Assembly (NCBI RefSeq): GCF_900457465.1
Contig: NZ_UAUU01000011.1
Location: 1,364,001-1,428,000 of the forward strand
DNA from: Sphingobacterium multivorum
GTDB lineage: Bacteria > Bacteroidota > Bacteroidia > Sphingobacteriales > Sphingobacteriaceae
Direction: 5' to 3'
DNA length: 64,000 nt
In this document: positions 10,204-19,311 of the stretch, one piece after another
Layout of the letters: the number at the start of each line of letters is the position of its first letter
Numbering within the stretch: position 1 is the stretch's first letter
Made by a program: the position numbers and the translations under genes
Notes under the pieces: model-generated
The model's input: only the letters and a program-made list of their open reading frames with translations
Told to the model about the DNA's origin: nothing
The model's database searches: none

Positions 10204-10242
10204 CAAAAACGGGTATGGCTTGAGCTATACCCGTTTTTGTTT
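10204..10242 (+). terminator. Bidirectional rho-independent terminator after pepD
   Basis: Near-perfect hairpin: AAAACGGGTAT and ATACCCGTTTT arms, a short GC-containing loop region, A-rich on the left and T-rich on the right. A second A/T-rich hairpin follows at about 10250-10283. Confidence 0.9.
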
Positions 10243-10371
10243 GTATCATTTTTTCATTTTTCTTGCAAAAAATGAAAAATATCCTTACTTTCAGGATGAA
10301 AAAATGATTTAATAGACCAAATTTTATACAAGCTCTCAAATTGAGGGAAAACCTAATCGTGATATGATATA

Positions 10372-11699
10372 ATGACCATAATCCTCATTGTAATCAGCAT
10401 TTGTTTGCTTATCCTTTGCATAACTTATTTTAAGATCAATGCCTTTCTCGCATTTTTGGTTGTTTCCTTGCTAAGTGGACTTTGTTTGGGAATTCCACCG
10501 GCACAGTTGGTAGGCACCGTTGAAAAAGGTGTTGCCGGCGTTATGGGGAGCCTAACGTTGATCATTGTTTTGGGCGCAATGTTGGGGAAAATTGTAGCTG
10601 AAAGTGGGGCCGCTGAGATTATTGCTGAACAAATGGTCCGCTTAATGGGAGAGCGATACCTTCAGTGGGGGCTTATGTTGACGGGTTTTATCGTTGGTAT
10701 ACCACTATTTTATGGAATCGGATTTGTCTTATTAGTCCCCTTGATATTTTCGATTTCCTACCGGTATAAGTTGCCGGCAGTATATATTGGATTACCGATG
10801 CTGGCAGCTTTGTCTGTGACACATGGCTTTATTCCGCCGCATCCTTCTCCCGTTGCTCTCGTTGCCCTGTTTCATGCCGATATGGGATTGACACTTATTT
10901 ATGGTCTTTTGATTGCTATACCTGCTATTATTTTAGGTGGCCCTATTTTTGGAAGATGCCTGAAAAACATACGGGCGAGTCAAGAATCAATTTTTCGGGA
11001 GCAAGATCGCTCGGAATCAGCGCAGTATCTGCGCCCGACAGTTGGGTAAGTTTGGCTGTAGCCCTGCTACCGGTATTACTCATTGTCCTATTTACACTGC
11101 TTCCTTATTGCTACCATACAAGTAATATAGCGCTGCAGCAGGGCGTGAAGTTTGTCGGCAACCCCACCGTTGTTATGGTTATCGCGCTCAGTGCAGCAAC
11201 CTATTTCTTAGGATTGAAATTGGGCCGATCGATGGCCAATGTGATGACAATTTATGAGTCTGCTGTGAAAGATATTGCCATGATACTGTTGATTATTGCT
11301 GGTTCGGGAATCTTTAAACAAGTGATGGAAGACAGTGGAGTCAGTCTCCTTTTGGCCAACACCTTACAGCAGCTCTCCATTTCACCTTTACTGTTGGCCT
11401 GGTTAATTACAGCTGTTATCAGAGGTTGTGTCGGCTCGGCCACAGTCGCCGCGTTGACAGCCGCTGGCGTGCTGCTCCCTATTGTTACAGGGGGAGAAGC
11501 GGATCCCAATCTCATGGTATTGGCGATAGGGGCCGGAAGTCTGATGTTCTCCCATGTCAATGATGCCGGATTTTGGCTTTTTAAAGAATACTTTGGCCTT
11601 AGCGTAAAGGATACGTTATTTTCCTGGTCGATCATGGAGGCGATTGTTTCCATTGTTGGACTCCTTGCTGTTTTACTATTGCAATTAATTTTATATTAG
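10372..11699 (+). CDS. GntP family permease (frameshifted)
   Basis: Inner-membrane symporter of the gluconate permease family, first gene of a five-gene operon. The N-terminal half (to about 11020) has the family signatures GAMLGKIVAESGAAE, FYGIGFVLLVPLIF and HGFIPPHPSPVA. The C-terminal half has VIRGCVGSATVAALTAAG and FSHVNDAGFW. The two halves lie in frames offset by a missing base around 11025-11035, probably in the CCC run; joined, they give about 443 residues, normal for GntP. Substrate by family would be a sugar acid or a hydroxy/amino acid such as D-serine; context (RidA, PLP enzyme, dipeptidase) favours a D-amino acid (inference). Confidence 0.87.
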
Positions 11700-11729
11700 C
11701 TATTATTTTAAACTTTAAAATCGTTAAAG

Positions 11730-12194
11730 ATGTACAACGCAGACGAACAATTCGAAAAATTAGGTTTGACATTACCTCCAGCACCGGCACCAAAAGGTGT
11801 TTATAAACCATACGTCATTGATGGTAAGTACCTGTATCTTTCCGGTCATGGTCCTGTACAAGATGATGCCACATTGATTATAGGTCGAATTGGAAGTGAT
11901 ATCAGCCCCGAAGAAGGTAAACTTGCCGCGCGTCAGGTCGGTTTGACCATGCTGTCGACCATTAAAACCAACTTGGGTTCCTTGAACAAAATCAAACGTG
12001 TAATCAAAGTATTGGGTATGGTCAATTGTACCTCGGATTTTCTTTATCACCCCGGTGTGATTAACGGTTGTAGTGAACTATTTGCTGCAGTTTGGGGAGA
12101 AGAGAATGGTATTGGAACACGTAGCGCAGTAGGATTCGGTTCTTTGCCCGATAATATTCCAGTGGAAATCGAAGCATTATTTGAGTTATATTAA
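11730..12194 (+). CDS. RidA family enamine/imine deaminase
   Basis: A 154-residue YjgF/YER057c/UK114 protein. Family members hydrolyse reactive 2-aminoacrylate and related enamines released by PLP enzymes. Visible features are YLYLSGHGPVQDD, the GRIGSDISPEEGKLAARQ helix, and the C-terminal GIGTRSAVGFGSLPDNIPVE, where the Arg of TRSAVG corresponds to the catalytic arginine of the family. It lies 30 bases after the permease and 10 bases before the PLP enzyme, so it is well placed to remove an enamine made by that enzyme. Confidence 0.9.
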   Translation: MYNADEQFEKLGLTLPPAPAPKGVYKPYVIDGKYLYLSGHGPVQDDATLIIGRIGSDISPEEGKLAARQVGLTMLSTIKTNLGSLNKIKRVIKVLGMVNCTSDFLYHPGVINGCSELFAAVWGEENGIGTRSAVGFGSLPDNIPVEIEALFELY

Positions 12195-12204
12195 ACCGAA
12201 TAGT

Positions 12205-13311
12205 ATGGAAACTTGGTGTCACATACAAAATGTCGATCAAGTCGATTCGCCGGCCTTGCTGGTCTACCCTGATCGCATTGTCAAGAACATAGACCGCGCT
12301 TTACACATTGTGCATGGGCGGGCGGACCGATTGCGGCCGCATATCAAAACGAACAAGTGTCGTGAAGTATGCCAGCTGATGATGGATAGGGGGATTACAA
12401 AGTTTAAGTGTGCAACCATTGCAGAAGCAGAACTATTGGGTGTTATCGGTGCAAAAGATGTTTTGCTGGCGTACCAGCCCGTAGGGCCAAAGATAGATCG
12501 TTTCTTGAATCTGGTGAGCGCCTTTCCCCAAACACATTTTGCCTGTCTTGTGGATCATGTCGATGCAGCAGAGGAGATTTCAGCGCGGAGTCTGTCGAAA
12601 GGTTTGCGAAGCGCTGTTTATTTGGATGTTAATATTGGAATGGGACGTACAGGGATAGCTTTAGACGGGATTGAGCGTCTCGTTATGGATATCAATCTCC
12701 TGAATGGTATTCAGTTGGTCGGTATGCATGGCTACGATGGTCATATTCATGATAAGGATTATCAGCTTCGCGAAAAACAATGCCAACAGGCATACGGTAT
12801 ACTTGAAACGGCCTACCTGATGGCGCAGACATCCACCTCTAAACCATTGACTAAAGTGATTGGCGGTTCACCGAGTTTCCCTTTTCATGCCGAACGCAGC
12901 GATGTAGAATGCAGCCCAGGAACCTTTGTGTTTTGGGATTTTGGCTATGCCGAAAATTATGCAGAACAAGATTTTATGCTTGCCGCGGTACTTCTAACGC
13001 GTGTCGTTTCTATTGTTGATCACAAACACCTGTGCTTGGACCTAGGGTATAAATCCGTTGCATGCGAATCGCCGCAGCCTCGCGTCAAGTTTTTCGATCC
13101 ACGTATAGGTGAAATAAAAATGCAGAGTGAAGAACATCTGGTTGTTGAGGTGACAGATAGTGCGCAGTTCCACTTAGGGGATGCGCTGTATGCTGTACCA
13201 CGCCATATCTGTCCTACCGTAGCCTGTTATGGCGAACTTCAAGTAGTCCATGAACGGCATGCAGATCAAACGTGGACTGTTTATGCACGAAATAAAAAGA
13301 TAAATTGTTGA
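12205..13311 (+). CDS. Fold-type III PLP enzyme: D-serine dehydratase / D-threonine aldolase family
   Basis: About 368 residues with an alanine-racemase-like N-terminal barrel and the DSD1/D-TA C-terminal domain. RPHIKTNK (Lys about residue 50) holds the PLP lysine. GGSPSFPF and ECSPGTFVFWD are typical of the family. Near the C-terminus VPRHICPT places His334 and Cys336 as an HxC pair; characterised D-serine dehydratases bind zinc through His and Cys there, whereas D-threonine aldolase uses His and Asp, so dehydratase activity is favoured. ATG at 12205 is preferred over an in-frame TTG at 12181 that would overlap ridA. Third gene of the operon. Confidence 0.88.
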   Translation: METWCHIQNVDQVDSPALLVYPDRIVKNIDRALHIVHGRADRLRPHIKTNKCREVCQLMMDRGITKFKCATIAEAELLGVIGAKDVLLAYQPVGPKIDRFLNLVSAFPQTHFACLVDHVDAAEEISARSLSKGLRSAVYLDVNIGMGRTGIALDGIERLVMDINLLNGIQLVGMHGYDGHIHDKDYQLREKQCQQAYGILETAYLMAQTSTSKPLTKVIGGSPSFPFHAERSDVECSPGTFVFWDFGYAENYAEQDFMLAAVLLTRVVSIVDHKHLCLDLGYKSVACESPQPRVKFFDPRIGEIKMQSEEHLVVEVTDSAQFHLGDALYAVPRHICPTVACYGELQVVHERHADQTWTVYARNKKINC

Positions 13312-13312
13312 T

Positions 13313-14437
13313 ATGTACGAATTTGAAATGCCATTTTTGGTCGATGCACATTTGGATTTGAGTATGAATGCCATGGAATGGAATCGGGATCTTCGATTGC
13401 CAATTACGGAACTCACCGCAGGGAAAAGGGGATGGATGACAAGCCCGATCGGGCTAAGGCAACAGTCACTTTTGACGAATTGCGTCGTGGTCATATTGGT
13501 TTTGGTTGTTGCCACACAAATCGCTCGATTCGTAAAACCCGAAAGCTCTTTACCAGGCTGGTACTCCCCAGAACAGGCTTGGGCGCAGACGCAAGGGCAG
13601 CTTGCGTGGTATAAGGCAATGGAAGCCGATGGGCAAATGAAAATGATTTGTACAAAGGCTGATCTGGATCAACATATAGCACTTTGGTCGAATGGCAGCG
13701 ATCATGTAGATAAGCCAATCGGATATCTGCTGAGTCTGGAAGGAGCCGATTCAATTGTAGATATCAGTTATCTTGAAACAGCTTATAATTATGGTTTGAG
13801 AGCTGTCGGACCAGCGCATTACGGACCGGGGCGATATGCCAACGGAACCGACTCATCGGGCAAGCTTAATGAACAGGGCGTCCTATTGTTGCGGGAAATG
13901 GAGCGATTGGGGATGATATTAGACGCAACACACCTCAATGATGATGCGTTTTGGGACGCTGTTGGACGTTATAACGGTGCCATTTGGGCAAGCCATAATA
14001 ATTGTCGCAAGTTTGTCGACCATAATAGGCAGTTCAGTGACGAAATGATCAAGACTCTTGTTTCGAAAAAAGCAGTGATCGGTGTAGTGCTCGATGCTTG
14101 GATGATGGTACCGAATTGGGTCCGCGGTGTATCCGACCCTAAAACAAGCAATTGCTCCATGGAAATCATGGCCAACAATATTGATCATATTTGTCAATTG
14201 GCAGGAAATGTTGATCATGTTGGCGTGGGGAGCGATTTAGATGGAGCATTTGGCCGAGAGCAGTGTCCTTATGATCTGGAAACTATTGCTGATATCCAAA
14301 AAGTATTTGGTATCCTGTCAAAAAGAGGGTATGATAAGACCGATCTTGAAAAGATTGCTAGCAAGAACTGGCTTAATTTTATGCGAAATGCATTGCCCGA
14401 ATCAAAACAAACACCTCCAACACAACTGAATAGATGA
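13313..14437 (+). CDS. Membrane-dipeptidase family (M19) dipeptidase, with two compensating indels
   Basis: Zinc dipeptidase related to renal dipeptidase; many members accept dipeptides with a C-terminal D-residue. Metal motifs: VDAHLDLS (HxD), LSLEGADS (bridging Glu), LDATHLND and WASHNN (His residues) and GVGSDLDGAFG. The frame is open throughout, but between about 13420 and 13503 the peptide is out of frame. The alternative frame there reads EKGMDDKPDRAKATV and DELRRGHIG, then VVATQIARF resumes, as in the family. One base is missing near 13420 and one T is extra in the run 13500-13503. Starts one base after the PLP gene stop and overlaps the next gene by four. Confidence 0.9.
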   Translation: MYEFEMPFLVDAHLDLSMNAMEWNRDLRLPITELTAGKRGWMTSPIGLRQQSLLTNCVVVILVLVVATQIARFVKPESSLPGWYSPEQAWAQTQGQLAWYKAMEADGQMKMICTKADLDQHIALWSNGSDHVDKPIGYLLSLEGADSIVDISYLETAYNYGLRAVGPAHYGPGRYANGTDSSGKLNEQGVLLLREMERLGMILDATHLNDDAFWDAVGRYNGAIWASHNNCRKFVDHNRQFSDEMIKTLVSKKAVIGVVLDAWMMVPNWVRGVSDPKTSNCSMEIMANNIDHICQLAGNVDHVGVGSDLDGAFGREQCPYDLETIADIQKVFGILSKRGYDKTDLEKIASKNWLNFMRNALPESKQTPPTQLNR

Positions 14438-15675
14438 AACCAGTATTACGCGTGCAATTGTCCCTGATGATGTTTTTAGAGTATTTTATCAAAGGGGCCT
14501 GGTTTGTCACTTTGGGAACATACTTGATTAAATCGCTCAATGCCTCAGGAATGGAGGTAGCGAATATTTTTGCGACACAATCCCTTGGTGCTGTATTTGC
14601 TCCTTTTTTTGTGGGTTTTGTCGCCGACAGATACTTTAATGCCGAGCGGGTGCTTTCAGCTTTGCATCTCATTGGAGCTGGACTACTTTACGGGATGTCT
14701 CAAGCACCTGATGCAACACATTTTTATCCCTATGTGTTTGTTTACTTTATGGCTTACATGTCTTCGTTATCCTTGTCCAATGGAATAGCATTCCGGCATA
14801 TAGAAGATGCGAAGAAGTATTTTCCGGGGATACGTGTTTGGGGAACGATCGGTTGGATCTGTTCGGGACTTGTCATCAGTTATTTGTTCCGTTGGGATGC
14901 GCCCGAATCGATACAGGCAGGTGCTCTGCACAACACCTTTATTATGGGGGCGGTCTGCTCGTTGTTACTGGCATTCTTTAGTCTAGCCCTCCCAAAAACT
15001 CCGCCGCAGGTGAAACTCAGGGATGAAAAATTTGATTTTGGCAAGGCGATCGGTTTGGATGCGCTGAAGCTTTTAAAACAGCGGAGCTTTCTGATTTTTT
15101 TTGTGACAGCAATTGTCATCTGTATACCTATTTCGTTCTATTATCAAAATGCCAATCCATTTTTTGTCAACGCCGGAATACCGAATCCCACAGCAAAAAT
15201 GGCATTGGGGCAATTTTCCGAAGCCATCTGCCTGTTGTTGATTCCATTTTTCTTTAGACGCCTGGGGTATAAAAAGATGATTTTATTGGGGATTGCAGCC
15301 TGGGCACTCCGTTATTTGTTTTTTGCATACGGCGACGGACAGGAACGTTCATTCTTATTGCTACTCGGAATATTATTACATGGCATCTGCTATGATTTTA
15401 TGTTTGTAGTCGGCCAGATTTATACCGATAGAATTGCCGGCGAAAAATACAAAGCTTCTGCACAGGGGCTTATTACCATTGCGATGTATGGTGTAGGGAT
15501 GTTAATCGGATTTTGGGTTGCCGGTGCAGTTTCAGATTATCTAAAAACAGCTTATGCTGCTCAATTTTGGGAATATCTTTGGTTTATTCCTGCAGGTATT
15601 TCTGGTTTTTGTCTTGTGTTATTTGCCGTATTTTTTAAAGAGGAGAAAGCGCTGCCGGATGTGAAAGCTCGTTAA
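14434..15675 (+). CDS. MFS permease of the nucleoside:H+ symporter (NupG/XapB-like) family
   Basis: A 413-residue, 12-helix inner-membrane transporter. LSLMMFLEYFIKGAWFVTLG at the start, PFFVGFVADRYFNAERVL (loop 2-3 signature), and SNGIAFRHIEDAKKYFPGIR followed by VWGTIGW are typical of the NupG-type family. Its ATGA overlap with the dipeptidase gene makes it the last gene of the D-amino acid operon, and a hairpin terminator follows. Here it may import dipeptides, nucleosides or a muropeptide-derived compound; sequence alone does not decide. Confidence 0.88.
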   Translation: MKPVLRVQLSLMMFLEYFIKGAWFVTLGTYLIKSLNASGMEVANIFATQSLGAVFAPFFVGFVADRYFNAERVLSALHLIGAGLLYGMSQAPDATHFYPYVFVYFMAYMSSLSLSNGIAFRHIEDAKKYFPGIRVWGTIGWICSGLVISYLFRWDAPESIQAGALHNTFIMGAVCSLLLAFFSLALPKTPPQVKLRDEKFDFGKAIGLDALKLLKQRSFLIFFVTAIVICIPISFYYQNANPFFVNAGIPNPTAKMALGQFSEAICLLLIPFFFRRLGYKKMILLGIAAWALRYLFFAYGDGQERSFLLLLGILLHGICYDFMFVVGQIYTDRIAGEKYKASAQGLITIAMYGVGMLIGFWVAGAVSDYLKTAYAAQFWEYLWFIPAGISGFCLVLFAVFFKEEKALPDVKAR

Positions 15676-15720
15676 AGATGCCTTTGGTCAATTAAAAACA
15701 GGGATTTCAGAAAAAATTAA

Positions 15721-15757
15721 AACATGGAGCATCTTTGATGGGGAGGTGCTCCATGTT
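15721..15757. terminator. Hairpin terminator between convergent genes
   Basis: Perfect 11-bp stem AACATGGAGCA / TGCTCCATGTT around a 15-base loop, between the MFS gene and the minus-strand DUF4870 gene. It could serve both. Confidence 0.75.
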
Positions 15758-15770
15758 ATTTATAGGCCTA

Positions 15771-16115
15771 TTATATCATATTAAACCATTCCTGGTATTT
15801 TTCACCGATGAAAGGGAGTGGCTTTCGCTCTCCGGCAAATGCAGACATTAATCCCAATATAAGAGCAATGAGTAGGAGCAATCCAACAATACTAAGGGCA
15901 ATTCCGCCAATACCTGGAACAAAACGTAACAGCCCCAAGGCCATTCCTGTCAAGGAGATACCTATACTTTGTCGGATATGGAACTGCGCTAAAGCAGTCT
16001 TTTCCTTGTTGTTCATAATGATGGCTGCAACAAGGCCGATGATGGTTAAGTAAGAAATAATAGCAATTGTTTTTCCGTCGTTTGACGTAGCCTTTTGAAT
16101 AGGGGTTCTCTCCAT
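15771..16115 (-). CDS. DUF4870-like small membrane protein
   Basis: A 114-residue protein with hydrophobic stretches at about residues 17-37, 50-68 and 70-95. The pattern DGKTIAIISYLTIIGLVAAI, QFHIRQSIGI and GLMSAFAGERKPLPFIG fits DUF4870 membrane proteins (related to Tic20). Function unknown. Single gene, preceded by an AT-rich gap and sharing a terminator with the opposite operon. Confidence 0.75.
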   Translation of the reverse strand: MERTPIQKATSNDGKTIAIISYLTIIGLVAAIIMNNKEKTALAQFHIRQSIGISLTGMALGLLRFVPGIGGIALSIVGLLLLIALILGLMSAFAGERKPLPFIGEKYQEWFNMI

Positions 16116-16209
16116 GATCCTTTAATGTAAAATGTTTGACTTAAATATTTAAGACAAATTTAGGAGAGATATCCCTTGGATCCTTTAGCTGAATTCAGGG
16201 ATATTTTAT

Positions 16210-17991
16210 TTATCCTTCCACACTTTCCAGTAATTGCTTTTCATGGAGTTCAAAATATTCACCTCTTTTATCCATCAATTCAGCATGTGTACCCTGTTCT
16301 ACAATTTCTCCTTGATCCATCACCAATATATGATCTGCATTCTTGATCGTCGAGATGCGATGGGCAATAAAAATACAGGTCTTGCCTTTCATGATGCGGC
16401 TTAGTGAACGGAGAATGGTTTCTTCCGTTTTTGTATCCACGGCTGAAAGACAGTCATCAAAAATCAATACTTTGGGTTCCTTAATTAAAGCGCGTGCGAT
16501 GGATACCCGTTGCTTTTGCCCCCCGGAGAGGGTAATACCACGTTCTCCAACAGCGGTTTCAAATCCATCTTCAAAAGCGATAATATTGTCGTATACAGCG
16601 GCATCTTTGGCAGCCTGTTCCACTTGTTCCTGTGTAAAGTGGTCTAAACCAAAGCCTATATTATTGGCAATGGTATCCGAAAATAGGAAAACATCTTGTG
16701 GGACGAATCCGACCTGTTGGCGTAAGCTTTTGAAATCAAGGTTTTTAATTTCAAGACCATCATAATGAATACTTCCTTTGTCGATATCATACATCCGAAG
16801 TAGTAAGTTGGCCAGCGTAGATTTTCCGGATCCTGTTTTTCCGATAATAGCAAGTGTTTTGCCGATGGGGATTTGGAACGATATATTTTTTATCGCCTGA
16901 ATGCCGGTTTCCGGATAAGTAAACGAGATCCCATTAACCTTGATTTCGCCCTCCAGTTCCTTGGCAGCTGTGCCGTTAACGATAGGAGATTCGGTTTGAA
17001 GGAATTCGTTAATCCGTTTTTGTGACGCGGCAGCACGTTGCACCAATGACGTGACCCAAGCCAAAGACATGGCAGGGAAAGTCAACTGGTTGACATAGAT
17101 GATAAACTCGGCGATATTTCCGGCAGTCACTGTTCCTTTGGCAACTTCGATTCCACCAATATAAATGGTAATGACTGTACTGAGTCCAATAAGCAATAGA
17201 ATAAGCGGGAAGAAAACAGCCTGTACTTTGACGAGATCAAGAGCCGTGTTCCGATAAATGGTACTTTCCTTCTCAAATTCCTGCATTTTATTTTGTTCTC
17301 TGGTGTAGGTTTTGATGACTCGGATGCCAGCAAAAGTCTCCTGGACAAAGGAAGAAAGTTTCGCCAGTTGTTTCTGTATTTTTAAGCTACGCTTGTTAAT
17401 GATTTTATTAACAAATAAAATAATAACCGATAGGACCGGGATTGGCGCCAATGCATAAGTGGCCAATCTTCCGTTGACGCTATACATCGCATAGATGACC
17501 ATGATCGATAAAACTACGGTATTGATCGCATACATGATGGCAGGTCCTAGGTAGTTACGCACCTGATTGACGTCTTCAGTCGCGCGGCTCATGAGATCTC
17601 CGGTGTTGTTTTTCCGAAAGAAACCAAAGTTTAAATCCTGGTAATGATTATAGATCTCATTTTTGAGGTCGTATTCAATATAACGCGAGGTTAAAATGAT
17701 CGTCTGACGCATAAAGAATAAAAATATGCCCCGCAGCAGCGAAAGTAGGAGCACGACGAAACCAAAAAATAGGAGGCTGGTGCCAAATACCTGATAGATG
17801 AGTTCCTGTCTGTCGAAACCATCAAATAGACGGTATAGATAGATGTTTTCTTGTACCAAATCAAATGCTTCGCGAATTACCTTTGCAGGCAATACCCCAA
17901 AATAGTTGGATATGATAACGAAAATAACCCCTGGAATCAGTTTCCAGCGGTATTTATAAAAGTACTTATTTAAGTAGGCGAGATCCTTCAT
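16210..17991 (-). CDS. ABC exporter, fused permease-ATPase (MsbA/MdlB-like)
   Basis: A 593-residue type IV ABC exporter half-transporter, presumed to work as a dimer. The N-terminal ABC_membrane domain (about residues 15-310) has five to six helices and the coupling segment FFRKNNTGDLMSRATEDVNQ. The ATPase domain (from about 345) shows Walker A IGKTGSGKST, Q-loop PQDVFLFSDT, signature LSGGQKQR, Walker B VLIFDDCLSAVD and the H-loop IAHR. The cargo is unknown. The gene stands alone; a -7-like element sits 11 bases upstream of its start. Confidence 0.93.
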   Translation of the reverse strand: MKDLAYLNKYFYKYRWKLIPGVIFVIISNYFGVLPAKVIREAFDLVQENIYLYRLFDGFDRQELIYQVFGTSLLFFGFVVLLLSLLRGIFLFFMRQTIILTSRYIEYDLKNEIYNHYQDLNFGFFRKNNTGDLMSRATEDVNQVRNYLGPAIMYAINTVVLSIMVIYAMYSVNGRLATYALAPIPVLSVIILFVNKIINKRSLKIQKQLAKLSSFVQETFAGIRVIKTYTREQNKMQEFEKESTIYRNTALDLVKVQAVFFPLILLLIGLSTVITIYIGGIEVAKGTVTAGNIAEFIIYVNQLTFPAMSLAWVTSLVQRAAASQKRINEFLQTESPIVNGTAAKELEGEIKVNGISFTYPETGIQAIKNISFQIPIGKTLAIIGKTGSGKSTLANLLLRMYDIDKGSIHYDGLEIKNLDFKSLRQQVGFVPQDVFLFSDTIANNIGFGLDHFTQEQVEQAAKDAAVYDNIIAFEDGFETAVGERGITLSGGQKQRVSIARALIKEPKVLIFDDCLSAVDTKTEETILRSLSRIMKGKTCIFIAHRISTIKNADHILVMDQGEIVEQGTHAELMDKRGEYFELHEKQLLESVEG

Positions 17992-18001
17992 ATTACGAAT
18001 A

Positions 18002-18009
18002 CAAAAGTA
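18002..18009 (-). promoter_or_regulatory. -7 promoter element upstream of the ABC exporter
   Basis: On the minus strand this reads TACTTTTG, matching TAnnTTTG, 10 bases before the ATG at 17991. No -33 TTTG at the right distance was identified. Confidence 0.4.
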
Positions 18010-18118
18010 GGACTAATTCATCAAAATGCTTTACGATTTAAGCGAATTTACTGTCATTCGGAAATCAAATGTTAAGTCTTGGATAAAAAAAGTTGTTATG
18101 CACAACGAATAATTTTCC

Positions 18119-18126
18119 TACTTTTG
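18119..18126 (+). promoter_or_regulatory. -7 promoter element upstream of the leucine dehydrogenase-type gene
   Basis: TACTTTTG matches TAnnTTTG and lies 46 bases before the ATG at 18173. A TTG at 18093-18095 could be the -33 element but is spaced at 23 bases, slightly long. Confidence 0.45.
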
Positions 18127-18172
18127 CATCAAGTACCTTAAAAAATTAAAACAAATTAGAGTAGTACATTTT

Positions 18173-19251
18173 ATGTCAACATCTCAAAATTCTATTTTTG
18201 AATTGATGAGCCAGTCTGGCCATCAAAACTTATTTTTCTGTAATGATGAATTAGTGGGCTTGAAAGCTATCGTTGCGATCCATGATACAACCTTGGGGCC
18301 TGCGATAGGAGGAGTTCGTATGTTACCATACGAAAGTACAGAAGAAGCTATTGAGGATGCTTTACGTTTATCCAAGGCCATTACGTATAAATCTGCCATC
18401 ACTGGATTGAATTTAGGCGGGGGAAGTGCTGTTATTATTGGTAATAGCCGTTTGGACAAATCTGAGGTTTTATTGCGCCGTTTGGGCCAGTTTATTGAAG
18501 GATTGAATGGTAATTTCATTGCTTCACTAGACGTAGGTACGACACAACGTGATTTAGAACATATTTATACCGAGACTGACCACGTTGCTGGTCTACCAAA
18601 GGCTATTCATGGTAGCGGTGTCGGTGATCCTTCCATTTTTGCTGCACAAGGTGTTTATTTTGGTATAAAAGCCTGTTTAAAGGAATTATACGGATCGGAA
18701 AATGTTGCTGGTAAAAAAGTTATTGTACATGGAGTAGGTGGTGTTGGCGAACGTTTGATCGCGATGTTACGTGAAGAGAATGCACGTGTATATGTCAGCG
18801 ATATTACGGAAGAAAAAATGCTGAAAGTGGCGGCTAAGTACAAAGCTGAGCCAATACCTTACAATGAAGTATTCGATCACGAATTTGATGTATATTCTCC
18901 TTGTGCGTTAGGTGGTACGGTAAATCCGGAATCCGCACAGAAAATGCAATGCAAAATTATTGCTGGTTCTGCCAATAATCAATTGAAAGATGAACTTGTT
19001 ACAAGTTCTATTCTGCATGAAAGAGGTATATTATACGCGCCTGACTATTTGATCAACGCCGGTGCATTAATCGGCTGCTATTCAGAAATTCAAAATTACG
19101 GCGTAGATCACACTGAATTTGTGATCAAAATATTTATAATGCGACTAGAGACGTCTTGAAAAAATCAAAAGAAGAGAATATTTCTACTTTTGAAGCGGCT
19201 AATCGCATTGCGGAGAAGCGTATCCAAGATATTAAAAAAATCAAGCGGTAG
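18173..19251 (+). CDS. Glu/Leu/Phe/Val dehydrogenase, leucine dehydrogenase type (frameshifted)
   Basis: NAD-dependent oxidative deamination of branched-chain amino acids. The N-terminal half shows IHDTTLGPAIGGVRMLPY and KAITYKSAITGLNLGGGSA. Notably, the usual catalytic-lysine motif (G-G-G-K) reads GGGSAV here, with Ser in the Lys position, and VGTTQRDLEHI takes the place of the D-V-G-T segment. The Rossmann domain has VHGVGGVGERL and SPCALGGTVNP. As read, the frame stops at 19159; adding one A to the run at 19127-19130 restores NIYNATRDVLKKSKEENIST and the stop at 19251, giving about 359 residues. The missing lysine, if real, would affect activity, so the exact substrate is uncertain. Confidence 0.85.
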
Positions 19252-19311
19252 TCTTCATCCCAAAATCGTTCTTACTTATTATTTTATAAAAAAATCGTTC
19301 TTTAAATTACT

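Noticed and set aside
13378..13614. Separate gene overlapping the dipeptidase
   Set aside because: Its middle part is the out-of-frame piece of the dipeptidase itself between two compensating indels.
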